This document shows positions 25,951-35,531 of a stretch of DNA of 64,000 bases, piece by piece. Numbering within the stretch: position 1 is the first letter of the stretch; every line of letters starts with the position of its first letter. This DNA comes from Hippea jasoniae. Lineage in GTDB: Bacteria > Campylobacterota_A > Desulfurellia > Desulfurellales > Hippeaceae. The position numbers were made by a program, and so were the translations under genes. Location: assembly GCF_000744435.1 (NCBI RefSeq), contig NZ_JQLX01000016.1:1-64000 (forward strand), in the 5' to 3' direction. Below the pieces are notes generated by a model. That model was not told the DNA's origin, searched no databases, and saw only the letters and a list, made by a program, of their open reading frames with translations.

Positions 25951-27328
25951 CACCAAAGCCAAACAGATAAATCACAACCATATTGGGCAGGCTGAAACTT
26001 AAAGGAATTGTATAATAAAATGCAGCAAGCTTTTGAATTAGATGCAAATATAGCAAAACAACGCTGTCCAGAAACTTAAAAAACAATAACTTTACCTGAT
26101 AAAACAACGGCACAACTAAAATACCAACAAAAGATAGCGGCACAACCACAAAGCCAAATAGACTCACAGCCACGATATTATCCAAAGCTGAAAACAGATT
26201 GGCATGACCAAAAAAATAGCCACTCAAAGGCATAGCAAACAAAGACATCAAAATAACAAAAATCAGGCTTCTTATAATTTTATACACCCGAATACTTTGG
26301 CAAAAACCGTATAAAAAAAGCGCCACAAATGTCATAAAAAACGACATAATAAACGATGGATTGTAAATTGCTCGATGGTAAAACAACTCAATCAAAACAG
26401 CTATAAAAAACAGTGCATTGTAGGATGATTTTCTAAAACCAAAAATCATAGACATCACAACAAGCATACTCATCAAAAAAGACCTTATGGCTGGAATATT
26501 GCCACCAATAAGCAAAAAATAGAAAAAAAGGGGCACAACGGCAAATAAGCTGGCAATCTTTTTTATGTTAAAGCGCCTGTAGAAAAATGAAATCCTGCTT
26601 ACAATTTGAAAAAACAGCATATAAAATAAACCAAAAACAAAACTCATATGCAAACCAGAAACGACAAGCAGATGAGCAGTCTGTGTTTTTATAAACGGCT
26701 CTTTTATTGTTTTTGAAAAACTTTTATCACCCAAAATGGAGGAATCTAAAAAATAATCGACCTTTTCTGGCAAAAAATAGTAAAACTCATCCTCAATCTT
26801 CTTTCTTAAACGGGCAAAAAAACCAATAACAGGTGTTGTGCCGATTTTTTTGATGTAATAGGCATATCCAATACAGCAGATGCCACTTGAAAACAGATAT
26901 CTTCTAAATGAGTCATTTTTAACCGTTTCAATCGGCTTAAATTTTCCCTTCAAGACAACCCTATCGCCAACAAGTAGATTATCAAAAGCCTTTGAGGCAA
27001 AGACATAAACACCGCCATGGTTTGATTTCACCATTAAACCAAGCCTGTTTGAAAATGTTTTAGATTTAACCTCTCCTGTGATCTTGGATGGGCAGTTGCA
27101 CTGTCTTTGCTGTGGTGTTAAAATAAAAATCAGAAAACATACAAACATAGCCAAAAACACCCTGCGTGTGCCTATCATAGAGACAACAAATATAGCAAAA
27201 CAGATTATTAAAAACAGCGTGTTGTGCGTTTCGTAATGCAGCTGCAAAAACAACAAAAAAACAAAAGCAAAAGCAAAAGGGTAGTCGTAAGTCAGGTTTT
27301 TTACAAAATATATAATCCTGTGGATCAT
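25880..27328 (-). CDS. comEC: ComEC/Rec2-family membrane channel, short form without MBL domain
   Basis: 482 residues with many transmembrane segments. The N-terminal OB-like part (GEVKSKTFSNRLGLMVKSN) and the ComEC competence core (TQTAHLLVVSGLHMSFVFGL, IPAIRSFLMSMLVV) are present. The C-terminal metallo-beta-lactamase domain found in many ComEC proteins is missing; the gene ends after the last helices. Short forms also occur in other lineages. It should carry single-stranded DNA into the cytoplasm, and pilT in the same run would fit DNA uptake. It overlaps memo by four bases at its start. Confidence 0.88.
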   Translation of the reverse strand: MIHRIIYFVKNLTYDYPFAFAFVFLLFLQLHYETHNTLFLIICFAIFVVSMIGTRRVFLAMFVCFLIFILTPQQRQCNCPSKITGEVKSKTFSNRLGLMVKSNHGGVYVFASKAFDNLLVGDRVVLKGKFKPIETVKNDSFRRYLFSSGICCIGYAYYIKKIGTTPVIGFFARLRKKIEDEFYYFLPEKVDYFLDSSILGDKSFSKTIKEPFIKTQTAHLLVVSGLHMSFVFGLFYMLFFQIVSRISFFYRRFNIKKIASLFAVVPLFFYFLLIGGNIPAIRSFLMSMLVVMSMIFGFRKSSYNALFFIAVLIELFYHRAIYNPSFIMSFFMTFVALFLYGFCQSIRVYKIIRSLIFVILMSLFAMPLSGYFFGHANLFSALDNIVAVSLFGFVVVPLSFVGILVVPLFYQVKLLFFKFLDSVVLLYLHLIQKLAAFYYTIPLSFSLPNMVVIYLFGFGVIGLAKLLLHLNNQRQTQPQTTS

Positions 27329-28128
27329 TCTATATAAGCAGAAAGATATCCAACAACCTTATCAAAGTCGCCGTTTACTTCACCGCTTGTTCTGTGGTCA
27401 ACCTCCACAAATCGCTTTGCACCAAGCATCTTTGCAGCGGCTATGGCAATGTATGCACTACCAACACCACACATCGTTATACCCTCTGCCTGCGTAACCC
27501 TCAACAGCTCATTTTCATCCAAATTTTTCATGGCCTCTATGGCTTTATTATCCTTAATTAAGGTCGTATTCTGGTCTTCATAATGGTTCATATCGCTACT
27601 TACAACCATCAACACACTTCTATTATGCTCTTTGATGGCTTTTGCAATGGTTTCAGCGGTTGAGTAAAGCTTTGCAACATTGTGTGTTCCAACAACGATC
27701 GAGGCAATCCGATAATCGCCTTCTGAAATATAATCGATAAATGGAAGCTGCACCTCTATGCTATGCTCCTGCAGATGAGCATAATAGTCAATCTCCACAT
27801 ATTCACCTTTAGCTATCTTTTCTATAAGCTCGCTATCCGGCATAACCTCGCCAAACGGCATTTCATATATGCCGTCAAAAAGCGATATATCAGCGCCAAG
27901 ACCTGTGTGGTTTGGTCCAAAAATCAAATATGTATCAAAGCTTTCAATTAAAGAGTAAACGCTTGCTGCAGTAGCCCCCGAATAGATATAACCTGCATGC
28001 GGCACAATGATTGCAACAGGTGATATTTTCTCTTCAACAGGCTTTATAGCACTCTTTAGGTATGCCTGCAATTCATCGTTTGAATCTGGATAAAACAATC
28101 CAGCAACAGCCGGTTTTCTCACAAGCAT
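27325..28128 (-). CDS. MEMO1-family protein (AmmeMemoRadiSam system protein B)
   Basis: 267 residues. RKPAVAGLFYP at the start, VPHAGYIYSGATAASVYS, FGPNHTG, QEHSIEVQLPFI and SSDMNHYEDQ are the full set of MEMO family motifs. The three histidines and Asp/Cys form a metal-binding pocket like class III extradiol dioxygenases. The function in bacteria is not established. The AMMECR1 and radical SAM partners that give the system its name are not in this window. It lies three bases from the phasin-like gene and overlaps comEC by four. Confidence 0.92.
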   Translation of the reverse strand: MLVRKPAVAGLFYPDSNDELQAYLKSAIKPVEEKISPVAIIVPHAGYIYSGATAASVYSLIESFDTYLIFGPNHTGLGADISLFDGIYEMPFGEVMPDSELIEKIAKGEYVEIDYYAHLQEHSIEVQLPFIDYISEGDYRIASIVVGTHNVAKLYSTAETIAKAIKEHNRSVLMVVSSDMNHYEDQNTTLIKDNKAIEAMKNLDENELLRVTQAEGITMCGVGSAYIAIAAAKMLGAKRFVEVDHRTSGEVNGDFDKVVGYLSAYIE

Positions 28129-28131
28129 AAG

Positions 28132-28395
28132 CTACCCCGCTTTTGTTTGTTTAATGAGGTTTTTTAACTCCTCGATATCCTGTTTTGTTGCAAGCCCAAA
28201 CTCCTTTATCACCTCTTCCACATCCTCTTTAAGCATGCCTTTAACCATCTCTTTGCGCTTGTTTAGATGCTCTTTTGTTAGTTCAATTACCCCCTTATCC
28301 TCAACCTCTTTTTTGCCTTCCTCTATAATCGAATTTACTATTTTATCAACCCTTTTCGATAAGCCCACAGCCATATAAACCATCTCTTTGAACAT
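28132..28395 (-). CDS. Small helical protein, phasin/PhaF-like
   Basis: 87 residues, almost all charged amphipathic helix (RVDKIVNSIIEEGKKEVEDK, then ATKQDIEELKNLIKQTKAG). The closing TKQDIEELKNLI pattern and the size fit the phasin superfamily of granule-associated or PHA-regulatory proteins. The match is by pattern only. It is a real gene by position, fitted two and three bases from alaS and memo. Confidence 0.6.
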   Translation of the reverse strand: MFKEMVYMAVGLSKRVDKIVNSIIEEGKKEVEDKGVIELTKEHLNKRKEMVKGMLKEDVEEVIKEFGLATKQDIEELKNLIKQTKAG

Positions 28396-28397
28396 CG

Positions 28398-30989
28398 CTA
28401 CACCCCCAGATACTCAGCAATGTTTGAGACAATCTTATCAAGTTTCGATAAATCCCTACCCCCGCCCTGGGCAAATTCATCCTTTCCGCCGCCTTTACCT
28501 TTAAGCTCAGCAGAAATTCTTTTCACCGCATCCTTTGCCTTTATTCTGTCAATTAAATCATTTGTTACCATTACCAATAAATTAACCCTATCCTCTTTTT
28601 TGTCAAATAACACAACAACACCGCTTTTCATCTTTGCCTTTGCAATGTCTCCTAAATGCCTTAAATCCGCCATATCTTCATTATCAAAGACATCGATATA
28701 CAGGTTGATGCCGTTTATCGTCTTTTGCTTTGATTGGTCAAATTTTGGCTTTGTTTTTGTCTGCTTTTTACTCTTTAGCTCATCTATCTTTTTTGGAACC
28801 TCATTAAGCGGCACATTGAGTTTTAAGGCTGCATGTTTCAAAATAGATTCAAGACTATGAACATACTCATAGGCATCAATTCCCACTTTTGCCTCAATCC
28901 TTCTGACACCTTTTGATACGGCTGATTCATGTATTATCTTAAACAGACCAATTTCACCAGAATACCTCACATGTGTGCCCCCGCATAGCTCCATACTCAC
29001 ATCGCCCACACTCACCACGCGCACTCTATCGGCATACTTTTCATCAAACAACGCTATGGCACCCTTTTTAATAGCCTCATCAAGCTTTAAAATTTCTGTC
29101 TTAACCTCGTAGTTTTCTACAATCCAGCTATTTATCAACTGCTCAATCTCAAAAAGCTCCTTATCGGTTAGCTTTGCAAAATGGGTAAAGTCGAATCTAA
29201 ATCTATTTTCCTCAACAAGCGATCCAGCCTGTCTGACATGCTTGCCCAGTATCTTTATCAAAGCTGCATCAAGCAGGTGTGTGGCCGTATGGTGTCTTGC
29301 TATGTTCTTTCTGCGTGCAACATTGATTCTCAGTGTATATTTCTCACCAGTTTCCAATTTACCCTCTTTTAGCTCAACCCTATGAACAAAGAGATTGCCG
29401 TCAAAATACTTCTGCACATCATCCACAAAAGCCCTGACACCGTCTTTTAATACAAAACCACTGTCAGCCACCTGACCGCCACTTTCTGCATAAAACGGTG
29501 TTTTATCGAAGATCAGATAATAGATGCCCCTTTTATCAACTGTATTCTGAATCGTTTTATTTTCATCAACTATACCCTTTAGCTCGGCCTCGCATTCAAA
29601 CTCATCATAACCCACAAACTCTGTTTTGCCGACTTTTTTGTAAACTTCGCCAAAGACATCCCACACAAACTCCTCGCCCGTTCCCTTCCAGCTTTTTCTT
29701 GAGGCCTCCCTCTGCTGTTCAAGCAGCTTATTAAAGCCTTCTATATCAACTTTAAAGCCGTTTTCCTTTGCAATATCAACGGTTAAATCTATAGGGAATC
29801 CGTATGTATCGTAAAGCTTAAAAGCATCATTTGCCTCAACAACCTTTGATGCAGATTTTTTGAAAATATCTGAAAGGATCTTTAAGCCGCTCTCCAGTGT
29901 TTCAAAGAACTGCTCCTCCTCAGACTTAACAACATTAACCACAACATCCCTGTTTGCAATAAGCTCAGGATAGGTATCTCCCATAATCTCATTTACAACA
30001 TCGATGAATTTATGCAGAAACGGCTCTTTTGCTTTGAGCTTGCTGCCAAACCTCATCGCCCTCCTTAAAATCCTTCTCAACACATAACCTCTACCCTCTT
30101 TATCCGGCAAAACACCGTCTGTTATAAGAAAATCTATAGCCCTTAGATGGTCAGCTATAACCCTTATGCCCACATCGATGTCGTTGTCTTTGCCATATTC
30201 AACGCTAAAAAACTCAGACAGATGAGAAATAATAAACCTGAAAACATCTATATCAAAATTGCTATGCACACCCTGCAGAATCGCTGCTGTTCTTTCAAGA
30301 CCCATACCCGTATCGATGCTGGGTTTTGGAAGCGGTGTTAAATTTCCCGCCTCATCTCTGTTAAACTGCATAAATACTAAATTCCACAATTCAAGGTACC
30401 TGTCGCAGTCACAGGCTACAGAACAATCAGGCCTGCCGCAACCCACACCCGGACCCTGATCGATGTGAATCTCTGAGCAGGGACCGCACGGACCTGTATC
30501 GCCCATCGCCCAGAAGTTATCATGCTCATCCATTCTAACGATTCTATTTTGAGGCACGCCCTCCTGTTTATTCCATATCTCAAAAGCCTCATCATCCTCC
30601 CTAAAAATCGTTATCCACAGCTTATTTTTATCTATTCCAAGCACCCTTGTCACAAAATCCCAGCCAAAATGAATCGCCTCTTTTTTAAAGTAATCACCGA
30701 ATGAAAAATTCCCCAGCATCTCAAAAAATGTATGATGCCTTGCTGTAAAACCCACATTTTCAAGGTCGTTGTGTTTTCCACCGGCTCTTACGCATTTCTG
30801 GCAGCTTGTCGCCCTTTTATAATCCCTCACCTCTTTACCCAAAAACACATCCTTAAACTGCACCATGCCTGCGTTGACAAACAGCAGGGTAGGGTCGTTT
30901 TTGGGAATAAGCGGTGCAGATTTTACAATTGTATGTCCGTTTTCTTTAAAGTAGTTTAAAAAAGCCTTCCTTAAATCAGCCGTTTTCAT
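28398..30989 (-). CDS. alaS: Alanyl-tRNA synthetase
   Basis: 863 residues, near the usual length. The N-terminal class II domain (FRKAFLNYFKENGHT-type start, NAGMVQFKDVFLG), the DTGPCGPCSEIHID segment, the editing domain HHTATHLL with CGGTHVR (zinc-like His/Cys ligands), and the C-terminal DHHA1-like part (GGGKDEFAQGGG) are all seen. It charges tRNA-Ala and edits mischarged Ser/Gly. It overlaps recX by 14 bases, the recX-alaS order seen in some bacteria. Confidence 0.98.
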   Translation of the reverse strand: MKTADLRKAFLNYFKENGHTIVKSAPLIPKNDPTLLFVNAGMVQFKDVFLGKEVRDYKRATSCQKCVRAGGKHNDLENVGFTARHHTFFEMLGNFSFGDYFKKEAIHFGWDFVTRVLGIDKNKLWITIFREDDEAFEIWNKQEGVPQNRIVRMDEHDNFWAMGDTGPCGPCSEIHIDQGPGVGCGRPDCSVACDCDRYLELWNLVFMQFNRDEAGNLTPLPKPSIDTGMGLERTAAILQGVHSNFDIDVFRFIISHLSEFFSVEYGKDNDIDVGIRVIADHLRAIDFLITDGVLPDKEGRGYVLRRILRRAMRFGSKLKAKEPFLHKFIDVVNEIMGDTYPELIANRDVVVNVVKSEEEQFFETLESGLKILSDIFKKSASKVVEANDAFKLYDTYGFPIDLTVDIAKENGFKVDIEGFNKLLEQQREASRKSWKGTGEEFVWDVFGEVYKKVGKTEFVGYDEFECEAELKGIVDENKTIQNTVDKRGIYYLIFDKTPFYAESGGQVADSGFVLKDGVRAFVDDVQKYFDGNLFVHRVELKEGKLETGEKYTLRINVARRKNIARHHTATHLLDAALIKILGKHVRQAGSLVEENRFRFDFTHFAKLTDKELFEIEQLINSWIVENYEVKTEILKLDEAIKKGAIALFDEKYADRVRVVSVGDVSMELCGGTHVRYSGEIGLFKIIHESAVSKGVRRIEAKVGIDAYEYVHSLESILKHAALKLNVPLNEVPKKIDELKSKKQTKTKPKFDQSKQKTINGINLYIDVFDNEDMADLRHLGDIAKAKMKSGVVVLFDKKEDRVNLLVMVTNDLIDRIKAKDAVKRISAELKGKGGGKDEFAQGGGRDLSKLDKIVSNIAEYLGV

Positions 30990-31428
30990 CTATCCTCTCC
31001 CTCACATCGTATTTTTCAAATAAACCAAAAATCGTCTGGCTATCAAAACCCCTGCGCTGCATATAATCAAACAACTTTTTTTTAAGGTTTTTTTTACCCC
31101 TCAAAAGCTCATATTTCTTTAAAAAAACCTCATCTGCCTTCTCATCTTGCAAACCTAAAGCCTTATCGATTATAGCCTCATCTATGCCTTTATTTAACAG
31201 TTCAAACCTTATCCTTTTTTTCCCATACCCACGCTTGAGTCTAAAGTAAACATAATTTCTTGCATATCGCTCATCATCAACATAGCCCTTTTCTTTAAGA
31301 TAATTTACAACCTCGATAATGTCTCTTTTAGATACGCCTCTTGAGTTTAATTTATCCTCAAGCTGTTTTTTTGTATAATCCCTTCTATCTAAAAGTCTCA
31401 GGGCATAATTCAACGCCTCTTTGTTCAT
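30976..31428 (-). CDS. recX: Regulatory protein RecX
   Basis: 150 residues made of tandem three-helix modules (YALRLLDRRDYTKKQLEDKL, YLKEKGYVDDERYARNYV, YGKKRIRFELLNKGI). RecX binds RecA filaments and limits recombinase activity. It follows pilT directly, and recA lies one gene further upstream, so dosage is linked to recA in the same run. Confidence 0.92.
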   Translation of the reverse strand: MNKEALNYALRLLDRRDYTKKQLEDKLNSRGVSKRDIIEVVNYLKEKGYVDDERYARNYVYFRLKRGYGKKRIRFELLNKGIDEAIIDKALGLQDEKADEVFLKKYELLRGKKNLKKKLFDYMQRRGFDSQTIFGLFEKYDVRERIDENG

Positions 31429-32499
31429 TTAATAGATACCCTTTGCCTGAAGGGCAAAGTCGTTTGGATTGGTTGCATACTCCTTTGCTTCCTCAAAATC
31501 CACAAGCCCTTTTTGATACAGTTCAAGCAGAGATTGATCAAATGTCTGTGTGCCGTAGGTGTCTTTGTTTATCTCGATAGAGCGTTTGATATTGTGCATC
31601 TTTTCTGCATCCAAAATCGCATCCCTGACAAGCTGGGTTGCTATCATTATCTCAACTGCTGGCACCCTGCCTTTACCGTCCTTTCTTTTTAAAAGCCTCT
31701 GAGAAATGACAGCCTCGATCGTTGCAGAAAGCTGCAGCCTGATCTGGCGCTGCTCATTTAATGGAAACGCCGCTATAATTCTATTTATCGTCTCTGTGGC
31801 GTCTTTTGTATGCAGTGTTGACATAACAAGATGACCTGTTTCAACCGCCTCAAGCGCTGTTGCAATGGTTTCCCTATCGCGCATCTCACCCACCAAAATT
31901 ACATCGGGATCTTCCCTTAATGCACCACGTAAACCATCAGCAAAGCTTAAAACATCATAACCAACCTGCCTTTGAACAATAGATGAGTTGTGGTCTCTGT
32001 GCAGATACTCAATCGGGTCTTCTATCGTGATAATGTTTTTTTTCTTTGTTTTGTTGATTAAATCTATCATCGATGCAAGTGTTGTTGACTTACCACTGCC
32101 TGTCACGCCCGTAACAAGTATCAAGCCCCTCGGTTTTAAGGCGATATCCCTTATAACCTCTGGCAGATTGAGCTCATCAAGCGATGGTATATCGTAGGGT
32201 ATAAACCTGAACACCGCACCAGGGGTTCCTCTTTGAAAAAATATATTAACCCTGAAGCGGCCTATACCGCTTAACCCGTATCCCACATCGATCTGCCTGT
32301 TGTCCTTGAATTTTTCACGCAAAAACTCATCAACACCTTTTTCTAAAAACTCATCAAAGTCCTCTTTTGATATACGCTGCTCATCCTCATCCTTTACCAT
32401 CTCACCGTTTATCCTGTAAAAAGGATATGCACCAACCTTTAGATGGATATCACTTGCATCCATACCAACAGCCTTTTTTAAAATCTGATCAAACCTCAT
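31429..32499 (-). CDS. pilT: Type IV pilus retraction ATPase PilT/PilU
   Basis: 356 residues. It is a secretion-superfamily hexameric ATPase that depolymerises pili for twitching and DNA uptake. It has ASDIHLKVG at the start, Walker [10 protein letters not shown], the Asp box IEDPIEYLH, Walker [13 protein letters not shown] and the His box [11 protein letters not shown]. The C-terminal [14 protein letters not shown] fits the PilT/PilU family; the classic AIRNLIRE stretch is altered, so PilU is also possible. It overlaps recA by 11 bases. Confidence 0.93.
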   Translation of the reverse strand: MRFDQILKKAVGMDASDIHLKVGAYPFYRINGEMVKDEDEQRISKEDFDEFLEKGVDEFLREKFKDNRQIDVGYGLSGIGRFRVNIFFQRGTPGAVFRFIPYDIPSLDELNLPEVIRDIALKPRGLILVTGVTGSGKSTTLASMIDLINKTKKKNIITIEDPIEYLHRDHNSSIVQRQVGYDVLSFADGLRGALREDPDVILVGEMRDRETIATALEAVETGHLVMSTLHTKDATETINRIIAAFPLNEQRQIRLQLSATIEAVISQRLLKRKDGKGRVPAVEIMIATQLVRDAILDAEKMHNIKRSIEINKDTYGTQTFDQSLLELYQKGLVDFEEAKEYATNPNDFALQAKGIY

Positions 32500-33502
32500 C
32501 GCTCTCCTCTTGTTTACAGTTGAGTTTTTCTCTCAATTTTTGTTCTATCTCCTCTATAAGTTCAGGCCTTTGAGAGAGGAATTCCTTTGCATTATCCCTG
32601 CCCTGACCCAATCTTTCATCGTTGTATGAATACCATGAGCCGCTTTTTTCCACAATCTCGCTGGCAACAGCCAAGTCCAGCAAATCGCCGATTTTATCAG
32701 CACCCATACCGTAGATAATATCAAACTCAGCCTCTCTGAATGGCGGTGCGACTTTATTTTTAACAACCTTAACCTTTACCCTGTTTCCCACAACCTCGCC
32801 AGCCTGCTTAATCGGTGTGCCACTTTTTCTTATCTCAAGCCTGATTGATGAGTAAAACTTCAGTGCATTGCCACCTGTTGTTGTTTCGGGATTGCCAAAC
32901 ATAACACCAATTTTCATTCTGATCTGATTGAGAAAAATAATAGCCACATTGGATTTACTGATAGCCGCTGTAAGTTTTCTTAACGCCTGACTCATCAGGC
33001 GAGCCTGCAAACCCACATGGGCATCGCCCATATCACCCTCGATTTCAGCCTGCGGCACAAGTGCAGCCACAGAATCCACAACTATAATATCAACAGCATT
33101 GCTCCTTACAAGCGTATCGATAATCTCCAGCGCCTGTTCGCCTGAGTCTGGCTGACTGACAAGCAGATTATCTATATCAACACCTAACTTTTCTGCATAA
33201 TAAACATCCAATGCATGCTCTGCATCAACAAACGCAGCTATACCACCACCCTTTTGAGCCTCAGCCACACAATGAAGTGCAAGTGTTGTTTTACCGCTGG
33301 ATTCATGACCGTAGATCTCTGTGATTCTGCCGCGTGGAATGCCGCATACACCAAGTGCATAATCAAGCGATAAAATACCCGTTGGAATTACATTTACATC
33401 AACTGCTTTTGCATCACCAAGTTTCATTAAGGCACCCTTGCCAAATGTCTTTTCTATCTTTGAGATAGCCATATTCAACGATTGAAGTTTTTTTTCATCC
33501 AT
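32489..33502 (-). CDS. recA: Recombinase A
   Basis: 337 residues. Walker [10 protein letters not shown], Walker [13 protein letters not shown], the L1/L2 DNA-binding loops ([25 protein letters not shown]) and the acidic tail are all present. It drives homologous strand exchange and SOS signalling. The gene starts three bases after thpR, so there is no room for a separate promoter or LexA operator immediately before it. Confidence 0.99.
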   Translation of the reverse strand: MDEKKLQSLNMAISKIEKTFGKGALMKLGDAKAVDVNVIPTGILSLDYALGVCGIPRGRITEIYGHESSGKTTLALHCVAEAQKGGGIAAFVDAEHALDVYYAEKLGVDIDNLLVSQPDSGEQALEIIDTLVRSNAVDIIVVDSVAALVPQAEIEGDMGDAHVGLQARLMSQALRKLTAAISKSNVAIIFLNQIRMKIGVMFGNPETTTGGNALKFYSSIRLEIRKSGTPIKQAGEVVGNRVKVKVVKNKVAPPFREAEFDIIYGMGADKIGDLLDLAVASEIVEKSGSWYSYNDERLGQGRDNAKEFLSQRPELIEEIEQKLREKLNCKQEESDEV

Positions 33503-33505
33503 AAC

Positions 33506-34057
33506 TCACCCCTTAAAATTGAATTTTTTAATCAATCTATATTCAGCGCCGCTTTTTTTAAGCCTGCTTTCAAACAGGCCGATACTATCTGCAACAAAAT
33601 TCAGGTTGTTTTCTGAAACAAAATCCCTGCAAAGCTTCAACACATCCAACAGATCCTTTTGTTTTATATATTTCATTCGTCCAATTGTAAGATGGCAGAA
33701 CGGTTTGTTGTCTGAAGGCCTGAAAACATCAAGCTCATTTGATAATTTTAAAGCAAAATCTTCAAACTGTTTGTTTTCCTCACCCAGCCACAACACCTGC
33801 GGATGCTTGAGATTTTTAAAAACACCGGCTTTATCAAGCCTTATTGCTACAGGCTTCTTATTAACATTATCGTTTATAATTTCAGCTATCCTATCTACAG
33901 CCTGCGGAAGCTGCTCGCCCAAAAACTTCAACGTTATATGCATATTCTTTAAGGCTACAGGTCTGATCTTATCCGTTATTTGAGCGATTTTTTTCTGCAG
34001 CAAACCAATCTGTTGTATTATCGATTCTGAAACCTCTAAGGCTACAAACAATCTCAC
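33506..34057 (-). CDS. thpR: RNA 2',3'-cyclic phosphodiesterase
   Basis: 183 residues with the two catalytic motifs of the 2H family, HITLKFLG near residue 42 and HLTIGRM near residue 125. The family opens 2',3'-cyclic phosphates or ligates RNA ends in vitro; the cellular role is uncertain. It overlaps cinA by four bases. Confidence 0.9.
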   Translation of the reverse strand: MRLFVALEVSESIIQQIGLLQKKIAQITDKIRPVALKNMHITLKFLGEQLPQAVDRIAEIINDNVNKKPVAIRLDKAGVFKNLKHPQVLWLGEENKQFEDFALKLSNELDVFRPSDNKPFCHLTIGRMKYIKQKDLLDVLKLCRDFVSENNLNFVADSIGLFESRLKKSGAEYRLIKKFNFKG

Positions 34058-35073
34058 TGACTTAAAATAAACTCCCTTAAATAAAGAATGGCAAATCTTG
34101 CCGCTTTTTCTCTAACTGCAGCCCTATTGCCGCTAAAAACCATTTTTGTTGCCCTAACAACACCATTTTTTCCTGCCACGCCAAACCAGACAAGACCCAC
34201 GGGTTTTGTATCGCTACCGCCTGTTGGTCCTGCTATACCCGTTGTTGATACGGCAAAATCAGCACCACTTGAGGCAATGGCTCCGGCTGCCATCGCTTCT
34301 GCTACCTCTCTACTAACAGCACCAACCCTGTAAAGCACTCCTGAGCTAACCTTAAGTTGATTTACCTTCATTTTATTTGAGTAGGTAACAAAACCACCTT
34401 CCAAAAACTCCGACACACCTGCCACATCGGCTATCTTTGCTGCAACAAGACCTGCTGTGCAGCTTTCTGCTGTTGCAATCTTTGCATTTTTAACCTTTAA
34501 AACATCGACAAGCGCATAACTTTCAGAGGCTCCATCTGTCGAATAAACTTTTAGGTTATCTTTTAAATGTTCTATTTCTTCCTTTTTTAGTAGATAAATC
34601 TCCTCAACCTCATCCCTGAATACAGGCTCCAGCTTTTGATCCTCAAGTCTACCAAACACCTTCACAATACTTCTATCGGATACAAAATGCGCAGCTACTT
34701 TTCCAAAATCATCCTCTTTTTTTAACGATGCATCGATGAATGCCACAGGCTTGCCATCTATATTATCAAAGAACACACCCTCGGCTATCCTTTTAAAACC
34801 CTTTGCGATCACATAGGGTTTACTGACATCAACAAAAATTAGACTCCTTTGAAAATTCTGCATCATAATCTTCTGAATATTGTGCCACTGCAGTGAATCG
34901 TAAATAATAATTAAACCCTCAGTCAACTGAAAAGCTGTATTTATTGTATCTTTCAAAATTTCATAATCAACGCTGACTGCTTCAAAACCGATCTCAATGC
35001 CAAACTTTGCAAAAAAGTCTCTATTTATCCAGTTATTAGCCAGCAATGAAGCATATATCACACCAACACTCAT
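34054..35073 (-). CDS. cinA: CinA-family protein: degenerate N-domain plus intact NMN amidase (PncC) domain
   Basis: 339 residues. The C-terminal 160 residues are a clear PncC domain (KIATAESCTAGLVAAKIADV, FLEGGFVTYSNKMK, ISTGIAGP-like STTGIAGPTGG), which deamidates nicotinamide mononucleotide. The N-terminal half has the outline of the COG1058/MoCF domain but lacks the starting IGxE segment and the GGLGPTxDD motif. It may be catalytically inactive. It overlaps pgpA and thpR by four bases each. Placement beside recA recalls competence and damage linkage in other bacteria. Confidence 0.88.
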   Translation of the reverse strand: MSVGVIYASLLANNWINRDFFAKFGIEIGFEAVSVDYEILKDTINTAFQLTEGLIIIYDSLQWHNIQKIMMQNFQRSLIFVDVSKPYVIAKGFKRIAEGVFFDNIDGKPVAFIDASLKKEDDFGKVAAHFVSDRSIVKVFGRLEDQKLEPVFRDEVEEIYLLKKEEIEHLKDNLKVYSTDGASESYALVDVLKVKNAKIATAESCTAGLVAAKIADVAGVSEFLEGGFVTYSNKMKVNQLKVSSGVLYRVGAVSREVAEAMAAGAIASSGADFAVSTTGIAGPTGGSDTKPVGLVWFGVAGKNGVVRATKMVFSGNRAAVREKAARFAILYLREFILSQ

Positions 35074-35531
35074 TTTACTATCACCTGAAGGATTATATTT
35101 ACCATTAAGCCACCTACGGCATCATCAATCATTATACCAAAACCACCACCGATTTTTTCAAGTATATTCAAAGGCGGAAGCTTGGAAATATCGATAATTC
35201 TAAACAGTAAAAAACCCGCAATCGCCGTTAGGGGTGAGTATGGAATGGTTATAAAGCAGATCATCATCCCCACAACCTCATCAATAATCACAAAAGATGG
35301 GTCTTTAATACCGTAAACATTTTCCATAACATCGCTTGTAAAGGTGCCTATTACAAAAAGTACTACAATAAATAAAACATAGAGTACGGCATTTAGCTCT
35401 TTTGCAAACATGTACAGCAACAATCCATAGAGACTGCCCATGGTACCGGGAGCATAGGCTGTATAACCCACACCAAAAACCGTGCTTATCTGCTCAGAAA
35501 TCCTCTGAATCGTATCCTCATTGATTTTCAT
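35070..35531 (-). CDS. pgpA: Phosphatidylglycerophosphatase A
   Basis: 153 residues, membrane protein with several hydrophobic helices. Family motifs: YAPGTMGSLYGL, GIKDPSFVIIDEVVGM, FRIIDISKLPPL and GGGFGIMIDDAVGGL. It removes phosphate from phosphatidylglycerophosphate to give phosphatidylglycerol at the inner membrane. It overlaps argD and cinA by four bases each. Confidence 0.94.
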   Translation of the reverse strand: MKINEDTIQRISEQISTVFGVGYTAYAPGTMGSLYGLLLYMFAKELNAVLYVLFIVVLFVIGTFTSDVMENVYGIKDPSFVIIDEVVGMMICFITIPYSPLTAIAGFLLFRIIDISKLPPLNILEKIGGGFGIMIDDAVGGLMVNIILQVIVK

